A stretch of 64,000 nucleotides of DNA from positions 124,001 through 188,000 of the forward strand of contig JAKNDB010000027.1 in assembly GCA_024305405.1 (NCBI GenBank), in the 5' to 3' direction. Within the stretch, counting starts at the first letter, position 1. Each line of letters begins with the position of its first letter. This stretch comes from Dirofilaria immitis (taxonomy: Eukaryota; Nematoda; Chromadorea; Rhabditida; Onchocercidae). Below, piece by piece: positions 1 to 48,524 of the stretch. Under the pieces are notes generated by a model. It saw nothing but the letters and a program-made list of their open reading frames with translations. It did no database searches and was not told the DNA's origin. A program made the position numbers and the translations under genes.

Positions 1-411
1 TTATTATTCAATATATCTGAAGACCTCACTTTTATTTATTTTTCGCATTAATAATAAATAAATCGGAGATACTACTAACAGAAATCTCATTTTACGTAAC
101 TAATAGCAAGGCATCGATGTTGTTGATGCCTAGAATCTACATAATATCCGTCTACTGAAAAAAAAAAGAAAAAAAAACAATGTTTTGACATACTGCATTT
201 AAAACAAGACACAATAAGACAATCGGATGATGATTTATATGTATTTAATAACTACAAAGCATGATAAAAATGCAAACGAATATAAAACAAATTATGTTTG
301 AGAAGAGAACGGCTTATGTCAACTGTATCAATGACTAAAGATTCGGTAAGCGTCACTATGTACATATATGACATAAAAGCAGGAGATCACTTTTACTTTT
401 TAGTATTCGTA
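1..411. other. Sequence downstream of pfd-5, no gene seen
   Basis: AT-rich flank holding the 3' side of the minus-strand pfd-5 gene. I see no reading frame with homology. A minus-strand AATAAA-type motif (TTTATT on the plus strand, near 31) is too common in this composition to be trusted as the poly(A) signal. Confidence 0.4.
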
Positions 412-1696
412 TTATTCACTTGAACCTGAGAACAATATGCATTTATTTTTTTGCAAATTATCAACAATGGTATTTCTAGCTCGATATTTCTCGGGCAACG
501 CTTCTTCTATTATTTCCATCTAGAATTATAACAAAAAATCATGCAGTACCTGTTGAACGAATATTATTCCTTTAATCTAGCACAGTTCTAAAAATTAAAA
601 AAAATGAAAATCTCGGATTATGATGATAAGAGCAAATCCAACTTTCGAGCACTTATGAGAAATAGCAATGCATCTCTTCGATATCTTCAAGTTTTCATGA
701 TGTACGAAATGAAAGCTACTTTCCAACAGTTTTCATGACGAATAATTAAAAACAAAAGAAAGTATGTTTAACAAAAATTTACCTGCTTTTTCAAAAGGCC
801 TGCTTCCGCCTAAAGTAATCCGCCGCTTTTTCAGTATTCATTTCTACAAAATATCCTGTGCCGATCTCAATCAAATGATTGTTTGGATCAGATAACTTTG
901 CAGGAATATACATCTGAAAAACTCAAAGCATCCTATACGTATTTTCGAAAAAGAAAAAAAGGAAAAAAAAGAAAAAGGAAAGAAGAAATAAAATATTTAA
1001 ATATTTAGAGTAAATAAATCTATCTTGCTCAATATTTGCACTCAAAAAGTTATAAAACATTCGCTCAAAGTCATATTTGGGAATATTATGCTTTAATATA
1101 TATCGGAAGATTCCCAAAATTATAACAAAAAGAAAACTTGCCGACTCTGTTAAAGGCACCAAAATTTCCCACCGCTGGGAATTTTGGCTACATTCAGCAC
1201 TGATTCTTCGCTTACGATAAATTTCGATTCGAAAACTTTTAGTTCCTAAAACCATCACAAACAAATTAGCATTTCCGATAAATAGCAACGATTTCCTATA
1301 TTTTACGAGAAAATATCAGCCATTAATTAACTCTAACAATTTGACTTGTTATTAGACATAAAAAGGTTATCATTAGATAAATGTTCCTTGTCTTTGTTAC
1401 TTTAAACAAGAGAATTCCTTTTTTTTTATAAGATGATTATTGAAGCACTCCTGAACCGGGTGGGATTATAGTGCATTATTATGATATATTATAATAGATA
1501 AAGTATGCAAGTATGAAATATTCTTCAAGTTTATTCAGGAAATGAAGTAAAATATAGAAGTGGTAACCTTTAAAGATTCAGTGAAAAATGCAATTTCTTG
1601 ATCAAGTTGTCGCTGAAAATACGTGAGTTGGTCAACACCTAAATCAGCAATTGGGATAGCTTGCTTCTCATTGGATAATTCCCGTTGAACTTCCAT
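412..1696 (-). CDS. pfd-5: Prefoldin subunit 5
   Basis: Alpha-type subunit of the hexameric prefoldin co-chaperone, which passes nascent actin and tubulin to the TRiC/CCT chaperonin in the cytosol. Four exons read on the minus strand: 1696-1568, 1245-1142, 913-783 and 519-412 (stop TAA). Exon 1 gives an N-terminal helix (DLGVDQLTYFQRQLDQEI). Exon 3 begins MYIPAKLSDPN and contains IGTGYFVEM, the conserved beta-hairpin core of PFDN5. Exon 4 starts MEIIEEALPEKYRAR, the C-terminal coiled-coil helix. The corrected length is about 157 residues, close to the usual 150-155. As written the frame is broken twice: exon 2 (104 nt) lacks one G at about 1168-1170, and exon 3 (131 nt) lacks one T at about 797-800. 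Adding one base to each makes every exon a multiple of three. Intron 2 uses a GC donor (GCAAGT). A TTGCAG acceptor 16 bases before the ATG may be a spliced-leader site. Identity is firm by motif; the breaks are probably assembly errors. Confidence 0.9.
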
Positions 1697-2556
1697 TGTT
1701 ATACCTTTAATTCTGCAAGAAAAAAATCAATTTAAATTAAGTTTGCAGACTGAAATTCTTAGAAATTATGAAATTTAAATCGAAAAAGTCGACTTGGAAC
1801 AATTGGCAATTTACTGCGACGACGTTCTCTAAATTATCGCTTCCGTTACAAGGCTTTATCCAAAGCTGCCAATTCTCGTTGAAAAAGTTTATCTTTTTAC
1901 AGCTGAGCTAACTAAAACGTACTTTATGTTATATCTGGCAGTAAGAGCATTCTTTGAACGAATCACTCGCTTAATAAAGCATAATTTTACAGCCAGAAAA
2001 GATTTTTATGCTCTCACTCTCTGTTATCAGTATTTGATAACTGTTTCGCACTTTTCTCAATCTACAAACTCTCACTTCTTAATGCATAACACTCATCTCT
2101 TTCATATCCAAATCATATATATATGAAAATCTAGGCACCTACGTCTTGCCCATCATACCACATTCCCAGTGTCTGTACGCTTCTCACTTACATAAACCGC
2201 TAGGCAGAGCTTCAACGTTCACGTCGATTCCGACGAGTCGCATAATTGTTACATGCAACGAGTCGTGCTATCTGAAGGAGCATTGTCGGATTTATTTGTA
2301 AAGTGGGGCTGGGAAAAATGTTGGGATTGAAGTGCGATCTAAATCGCGTAAGCGACGCGAATTACGTACTTTGCGCATTCAGTGTATCTAATATATAGAT
2401 GTACATTGCACATATATAATTACATATATGTTATATTTAAATTCGTCATGAATAACTAGCAGCTTACATGTGTATTATATTATATCATCATTTATATATA
2501 TCATAGCTCGTAAAGTATACAAATTAAAATTTAGTAAATAATTCCATTTCAGAACC
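1697..2556. promoter_or_regulatory. Shared upstream region of pfd-5 and rbc-2
   Basis: An 860-bp gap between two start codons that point away from each other. The part at about 2140-2390 is clearly richer in G and C than its surroundings and has repeated CGACGAGTCG / AACGAGTCGT cores and small dyads such as GCGATCTAAATCGC. A short bidirectional promoter is the simplest reading. This is inferred from position and composition only; no TATA box or known factor site was identified. Confidence 0.4.
2547..2552 (+). promoter_or_regulatory. Candidate spliced-leader acceptor of rbc-2
   Basis: The motif ATTTCAG lies four bases before the chosen ATG at 2557, preceded by an AT-rich stretch. Nematode mRNAs are often trans-spliced very close to the start codon, so this probably marks the 5' end of the mature message. 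It could instead be an ordinary acceptor for an unseen upstream exon. Confidence 0.4.
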
Positions 2557-11348
<8,792 letters not shown>

Positions 11349-12861
11349 AATCAAACTTTTGAAAGCATCTATTTAAATGCGGGTTCGTTTCCAAGTTGGG
11401 TTGTTGTTTCGAAATTTGAAACTTTTTTAGCTATGAATACTATACTCCGCAATTAATTTATGATAGCTCTTCCTCAGTTTCCTGAAAATTTGCCACTTGT
11501 AATGAAAAAACTGGAAATACCTCGTGTTTAAGGTGACTGTTTCTATTCCTGAATCACTTTCTTTGTTTATACATTGCTCGAAAATATTTGGTCATCCATT
11601 CTTTCTTTTGAGTATGCATTTATAAATTGTTTTCTTGTCTTAACTATTTGTAAACTTAAACACTTTCTGTTAGTTAAAACATATTGCTAGTTTAATAGTT
11701 GTTTAGTAATCATAGAATGATCTTGTGACTACAGTCTGTTAGCACGTATGATCCTGGAATATCGCGTTCTTAGCAGACAGTTAATTCTAAAAAATGATTC
11801 AAAATCTATCAAAAACGGATCGGAATAATTGAAATAACTATTAGCAAACAACTAACTACTAAGAAACTGCGATGCAAAGGCAACATCAAGGAGAAATGCG
11901 TTTTTGTCTTTCTTTACGGTAAATGTAATTATAAATCACCAGTCAGACAACCCCTAATCTTACCTAACTATTGGTCTTTTCTGTAATTGATATATGTCTC
12001 ATGCATAGGACACAACTACATATCATCAATCACTCGAGAATGATTTTCGTAAATCACTAAGGTATGAAACGACCATGCTGCCCGCTCATTTATCATCTTT
12101 TAATAGCGGTTTCGTTTTTTGGTTATGTTTCATTAACATTGTTTAATCATTCTCAGTTCTATGTATGTGTCAAACTACGGTAGCATTCTTTCCATCGTGA
12201 TCGCTTTTTATAACTAAATCAGTGATTTATTAATCACAGAGATGAGCAAAGATATTTCTAGAACAAAACAAAAAATGATTATCACATATCCGAAACAAAT
12301 AACAGTATCAACTTACGGCAGCCTACAATCCAACGGATGAAGATATAGGAGTACAGCAGTGTTTTTCTAAAAACCTTTAGACTTCCTCGCACCTCATCAC
12401 GAAGAAAAACTAAATTTTCAAATATATTTAGTTTTATTAATGGAATTCTTATTCTATTGATGTAACTTGATGGTTTTTGAAATGCTCTATTATGCATTGG
12501 AAAAAGAAAGGAAAAACTAATGTGTATATATATGTTCGTATATGCGTGGATACGTCTACAATCGCATTCGGCTCTAGATTGTCAATCACAAATGGGAATG
12601 AAAGAATTACTAAACAACCAAATCAAAAGCAAATCACAACTTTTCAACAACATATCACAATATCAACTTGAAAAAAATAACTTTGATTACATAATCGTGA
12701 TAAAATAATTAACTAATAATTTATTTCTCTTGCAGAGATAAAATCAGTTTGAAGGAAACCTACTCAATACGTGTAAGGAAATATCATTGAATATATATGG
12801 GCAAACTGATTTGACGATAAAAAAAACCAATAAGATGATGAAAATCACTATTTTCCTCTAA
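11349..12861. other. Intergenic region between convergent rbc-2 and sel-2
   Basis: About 1.5 kb separating two stop codons that face each other. It must contain both 3' untranslated regions. Short open frames on both strands near 12280-12700 have no recognisable content and are typical of chance frames in AT-rich sequence. No repeat or RNA gene was recognised. Confidence 0.5.
12720..12725 (-). terminator. Possible poly(A) signal of sel-2
   Basis: AATAAA on the minus strand, about 137 bases past the sel-2 stop codon, a reasonable distance for a nematode 3' untranslated region. The motif is common by chance here. Confidence 0.35.
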
Positions 12862-42556
<29,695 letters not shown>

Positions 42557-43348
42557 TCTTGATTATTCCACCACGGCAGGTTGCTCCTGCCTCACGTCTC
42601 TCTTTTCTTCTTTTCTCTGAATTAAGCTAAATTTAAATGAAATTTCATATCGCGCAACGCGTTCATGCAATAAGTACTTTTCTCTAATCTGCATATTGCT
42701 TGTTGCTTAGATGAATTTTTTTTGCATACAAATTATGCTATTAAATAAAACATACAACTAACACAAAATAATATAACTTAAACAAGAACAAATAATGAAA
42801 ATATTCTATCCAAAATATATAAATAAGAAAAAATAATGGAAATATTCTGTCCAAATATATTCTATCCAAAATATGTAAATAAGAACAAATAATGAAAATA
42901 TTCTATCCAAATATATACAAATATTATATTTGCAAATATCATGTTTCATAAGTATACATCATTTATTCATTAATAGCTTACACTTTTTAAACATTATTTA
43001 AGTAAAAATTAAATAAAAATATTCTATTCACATATATATATAACAATATGATATTCCTACGCATATATCATCTTTTAAGTGTAACTTTATCATTACTGCT
43101 AATCATACCAGATTATTTCTTTCTAAAATAATTAATCAACATAACATTATAACGACCTATAAATCATTTCAACAGTAACGAGAAGGATTGGTATTGAGGA
43201 TTTTAGCCGAGAAAGTTTACATGTTGCGAAATGTATTGACCGGTGTGAGATACACTTTGCTAATAATAACAATGAACAACTTTCATTGTTAGAAAAGTTA
43301 ACTATTGCAGTTCATTTGAAACTTACTGTAAATTATTACTGGTAACGA
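42557..43348. promoter_or_regulatory. Shared upstream region of sel-2 and the 43349 gene
   Basis: 790 bases between two divergent start codons. The 90 bases next to sel-2 are GC-richer (CACGGCAGGTTGCTCCTGCC includes a small dyad). A tandem repeat occupies 42785-42925. A bidirectional promoter is plausible from layout alone. Confidence 0.35.
42785..42925. repeat. AT-rich tandem repeat
   Basis: About three imperfect copies of a unit carrying AACAAATAATGAAAATATTC and TATCCAAAATAT, with one copy containing an internal partial duplication. Located between sel-2 and the next gene. Confidence 0.75.
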
Positions 43349-46300
43349 ATGGCTCATTCATACGGCAATTATATATTATCAGACTCAACAGTCCAACAAT
43401 CACCTCAGTTAGGACTTATTGTCCAATGTCCAAATTGCGCTTCACGTTTCTGTGTACCATTTCTTGATCGTTTCAACAATTCTCCAACTTTCACTCATCA
43501 AAAAGTTTGTTCCTTTCATTTTTCATTGATAATATGATAGTGTATCAAATTATAATATCCTATGCAAATAACGAGAATTTAAACCCTAAGGCTGAATACT
43601 GATAAGGCAGAAAGGAAAGTGAAAAAAGCCCGAAATAAATCAAATGAATTGACAGTATATGAAGGATTATAATTTTGATTTCATTATATTAAGTGCATAG
43701 TTATTATCTAATTTGAACTAAGCAAATATTGATGAATAATTAGATAGAAATCAGTATGAATAAATAGATACTAATTTGATAAAGATAAGTGGGTATTATG
43801 TAGAGTATGGTTTTTAATGAATGTTAAGAATAAAGAGAAAAGACTTATTCGTTTCTTGTTTTATCATCTTTTTTTTCTCTTGATTTTTATATAAGAAAAC
43901 TAAGATTTTCATTTGTATGTTAGCTTTCCTTTTCATTTTTTCCTCAGTTTTTTATTTTTACAAGCAAAAGTTGAAGCATATAATATAAGTATTGAAATTA
44001 ACTTTTTGCAACCACTATATATAGCGATAGAAAGTTTGCTCATTTCCTTGTATTTTATTTTTTCTGTTTCTCAAGCTACAAAATATTCATATAAATCTAA
44101 CTTTCAGTATGATCAACAATTTATTCAATATCCCAATCCGCAAAATAGTGTGAGGTCAACGTTTTATCCATCGGTACTTTCTAATTGTTATGTATCTGAT
44201 GTAAAAAAACAAGAACAAGAAATGGTAGATAATAATATTCACAGGAGGCAATATGTTTCACACCATGCTATAAATATGGATGATACGATCGTTCATTGGG
44301 TACGCGATATTCTTATCGATATCTTAAATTCAGATGTATGTAAGGTAAGGATTTGTTTCAGAGTAAGAAATAGTTATCATATTCGGTACATTAACAGAAT
44401 GTATTGTCAGTTCCAGTTTTACTTATTTTCTCACACAATAGTAATTTTATGTAAAAGAAACTGTTGAATTTTTTCTTATCTTGAATATTTTTAAAAGATT
44501 TTTCCTTTAATCTAAGAATTCATTTTTTGAATTTCATAATATTATTCTGATTTTTCAGTATGGTATTACCATTCCTAATCTGATGGTTTTGTTGAAACGA
44601 TCATGTGAGAATTATAACATAATGTTGCCATCATCGATAATGGATGATTTCGAAGAATTTCTGCATTGCGAAATGATCGATTATGTTGAGATTCAAGATG
44701 ATCTCTGTCGTTATCACCGTCCAATGCTTTCTGTTCAAGTAAGAGATTCTATAAATTATAATTCCTTCAGTTATTTATTTTGGATTAATTAGGAAGCTAT
44801 CCATCAAGACATTATATTCACAGAGATGTTAGTTACCAGTCATCTGTGATAATTTTGTGTCAATCTAATTTTCATTTCCCGAAATCTTTATTAAATTTTC
44901 ATTATAATTGCAGCAATTTTTTTCTTTGCTTGATAGATGTTGCAAGTAATTAAAAAGTAACAAAAATAGTGAAGAAAATTGATGGCCAAAAACAATCGAC
45001 CGCAAGTTTTTTCGGCAAACGTGTGCTTAAAAGAAACTAATGAAAGAGTTGAATCAAAATAGAGGAACCAAGCAATGATAAAGTTTGTGATAGAAACCTA
45101 ACATGAATATGTCTTAATTAAAAATTTCATAAAATTTGCGTTGAAGGAGATAACTAGAGATTTGGAAATATAACCTCATCCAAATAAACTATGTTCTATA
45201 ACCTTCACCTTTTCACTTGATTTGTGATTATTTCAGAGAATGTAGAAAATCAGAAATTAGCGAATTTAATTTTTCACTTTTCGTTTAAGCAAAATCTGTG
45301 CCGGCGTTGAAAATCAGCATAATGATTGAGAAATACGATGAAAAGAATGATATGTATTGAACTATTAGTAATTATGTTGTGCTGTATAAAGAAATTCATA
45401 TTTTAATCCGTTATTTGTTTCTCAATGATGAGAAAAAGATTCCGTATTGTTGTAAAATGTTTTTCTATCCGTACATTAAGCTCCTTTTCTGGAAATCAGT
45501 GTGTTTTAAGGAGGAAAGCGTTTCAAATTCATCAACTTGTGGAAAGGAAGCCAATCATCCTAAAATATCTTCTACTGCTTTGATGAATTACGGTATTACA
45601 CCAACTAATATTGGAAGCGCAAGTTCTTCGACAGATCAAGTAAAAAAGTCATACCGGAAAAAGAAGAAATGAATAAAACGATGATACATGAAAGTATAGA
45701 AGAACCTTCATCTAGCCTCACTAAATTCCGGGATAATAAGGTAAAGATGAGATGAAATTATTTTTTAGTTTGGTGGTTTTATGACGATTTTTTGAATGAG
45801 TACTCTTCCATAGCATCAAAGATATACATAGATATGCGTAGAGATATATTAAAAAAACTATTTCATTCATATCAAATTAAGACAGGATTATCAAATATCT
45901 CATAATCTTTTAAGTTACTTGAGTGTTTATAGGCTTAATCATAATTCAAAGCAGTAATTTTTATTCTACATCAAATTCTGATTCTCAGTAATTTAGGGCG
46001 GACAATTTTTGATGGAGCAGAAGAGCATCGTAGAAATAGTGGCGCGGATAAAAGGATTGCGGCTGATCCAATAATTCCCGATGATGAGAAAAAATTTGAT
46101 GTTTTGCACAGGGATATCGAAAATGATGCAATATCCGAATATTCGTATACGTAAGTTTAAAATTCGAAAATTTTCGCGATTATGTCATAATTCTTAAAAA
46201 GTCATAATTCATTCTTGAAAAGCAATGCATTTAGACAATACAGAAAACACGTGATGAATCAGATTGAAAATTTAATTTTTATGCGATATATGTTACGTAA

Positions 46301-47445
46301 TTCAAATTGGCTTTTCCAGAAAAGGGATTTGACTAGAATTATGGAAAAATGGAAAGAAATATTTGTTGGTGATATTAAAGAACTGATTAGATATTTACGA
46401 ATGGTAGATAATTACTTTCAAGAAAGAAATGGCAAATTCACTTTGTCAGAGTTCAAGGTTTATTCCTATTCTCTTTTGTTATGTTAAATATAATTAAAAG
46501 TATTCGCTGTTAATGTATACATATCTATATATGCATACAGGAAGTGTTTGGAGAATTAAATACGAGATGGGAATTTAGTGATATTGACTTGATAGAGATG
46601 GATATAATAAACTTTGTGCATAGTTTGGATAAAGAACACGTGCTCATCGTCAATCCAATCATCAGGTATTCATTTGATCTTCATAAAATTATTTTTCATG
46701 AATATTTAGTTTCTGTTATATGCTTCTTTCTTAATAGTCATGTTTGAAATCGTACTGCAAAAATTTTCTCCAGAGAAATGGAATTCCCAGAAATGGTTGA
46801 ACTTGCTAAGGAAATCTATAATTTATTATCAAAATTACTGCAATCTATGAATTCCGTGAAAGTTGAAGTTATCGTTCGCACATTGGTAAATGTTTAATTT
46901 TGTAAAAAAGTGGAGATATGGGAAATCAATTGCAAATTAAATCATGAAAATAAAAATTAGTACAAATTTCAGAACTTTGGTATTAATAACAGGAAAACGA
47001 TAGATGAGAAATATATTTTATTATGGGAAGTATTCAGCGACTCTCAATTTCAAGATGTTTTTGTTATTGACGTTTTACAAAAACAAAATAAGGGTAAGAT
47101 GAAGTAAATTGAATTAGTGGAAAAAGCAAATTATGTACAATCTTGTTTAAATTTTTGTATTGAGAAATCTTTTTGCAATCATTAAAGGATAAAGATTTCA
47201 CTTATTCAGTAACTTAATTTTCGTACACGCTTATGATGTGCAACATGAACATCCAAATATAAACTCGATAAAATGAAAGTGACATTACTGATATAATAGT
47301 CAAACACATCGATAATTTTACAAAATTTTGTAACTGTATAAATAATCGAATATCATTTTAATAAACCTAATTTTTAGAACATGGTTTTGATGTAATGGTG
47401 CTACTTAATCCAAATTTAAATTTGCCCAGAATATTTGCTGAATGA
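43349..47445 (+). CDS. Uncharacterised nematode protein, possible LOTUS-like domain
   Basis: Not recognised as any named gene. About 10 exons: 43349-43504, 44108-44344, 44559-44738, 45511-45740, 45997-46150, 46235-46457, 46541-46665, 46774-46885, 46973-47093, 47388-47445 (TGA). They give roughly 530 residues, with matching phases except around the fourth to fifth exons. Exon 1 has VQCPNCASRFCVPF, a half zinc-ribbon pattern. Exons 2-3 form a helical segment (HWVRDILIDILNSDV, YGITIPNLMVLLKR, FEEFLHCEMIDYVEI) that resembles an OST-HTH/LOTUS winged helix; this is a pattern impression, not a search. The middle is serine- and charge-rich and probably disordered. The C-terminal 200 residues look globular and helical (MEKWKEIFVGDIKELIRYL, WEFSDIDLIEMDIINFV). 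A missing A at about 45669-45671 is needed to join KKKK to MNKTMIHES. No signal peptide or membrane span seen. Confidence 0.6.
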
Positions 47446-48524
47446 CATTATTGAACGAAATGGAAAATGTCATTATTGTTGCTGGTAGGATAAAATGCAT
47501 CGACAAATGTAAATTGATAATCTGAATTGCAATATGTATTTCAGTTCTTGGAAAGATTCTCTTCTTTGTTCCAGTTGAATCTTTTTTGTTGTGAATAAAA
47601 TTGTTTAAAAGCTATAAGGTAAAGTTATAATTGTGGAATCAGTAACTGTATGCCGGCTTTAAATCCTACTTTTCTTCATTTTTGTCTCTAAAGTTTTTGA
47701 GAATTGCAACCGAGCATAATATGTTAACCTGTTTTAATAACATATTGATGCTTTTTAGTAAACTTTTCTAGATTTATTTTATCTTGTTTTTTTTTCTATT
47801 TTTAATCATGAATAGCTGCTGTAATTTTTCTATATATCAGTGCTTTATCCATTGCCTTACTTCACGTGTATACTGATCGTCTATCTCCATTCTGTGTGAA
47901 TATTTTGAAAGCGATATGGATATACCAGCAGCCCATGTTTTTATTGGACAGTTTCAAATATTGCTTTTTTAATTCCTATATTTATAAAAGAGTAACACTT
48001 ATTTAATATTCGATTTCATATCATGATGATTGCTATCATTTGGTATGTAATCATTATCCCTATAAAATTCTGTGATATATTTCATCATTTGCTTTTCTTT
48101 TATAAACATATGAATATATTATCAAATTTTAATTACTGATACTATTATTTGGGCTAAATTTAGCATCAGAAGATGTTTAAAAATGTTAGAATGTTTTCTT
48201 AGTGAAATATTGTTTTGTTAATAATACTTGCAATGCAATTCTATATCTTGTTTATTTTGGGTAAACAAACAAATCTATATCATAAAATGCTGTTGAATAT
48301 AAATCGACTTACAAGGCTTGCCACAAATTTCGTCAGAATCATTATCATTAATCATCCTTTTTAAAAATAGATTTAGATGATTTCAGAAAATAAATCTGTT
48401 TTTTGGCAACGATATTGAACAAAAACAAAATTCTTCATTCTTTTTCTTTTTCATTTTTGCAGAGATTATATCCTAAGATATTTGATATCGATGTTATCAC
48501 GTACGGAATTGTTTATCAGGAAGG
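47446..48524. other. Intergenic region upstream of gro-1
   Basis: About 1.1 kb of AT-rich DNA between two same-strand genes, too long for a typical nematode operon spacer (about 100 bp). A TTTTTGCAG acceptor ending at 48462 lies 62 bases before the gro-1 start and may be a spliced-leader site. No other feature was recognised. Confidence 0.45.
47594..47599 (+). terminator. Possible poly(A) signal of the 43349 gene
   Basis: AATAAA 149 bases past the TGA stop, a usual distance for a nematode mRNA. Confidence 0.4.

Noticed and set aside
923..1288. 121-codon minus-strand open frame
   Set aside because: It overlaps pfd-5 exon 2, and only the segment EILVPLTES is real coding sequence; the rest is intron read through because of the missing G.
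412..1696. pfd-5 as a pseudogene
   Set aside because: The breaks are single homopolymer bases, introns and splice sites are intact, and the same type of error affects unrelated genes in the window.
47446..48524. Operon joining the 43349 gene and gro-1
   Set aside because: The 1.1-kb gap is far above typical nematode operon spacing, and a poly(A) signal candidate follows the first gene.
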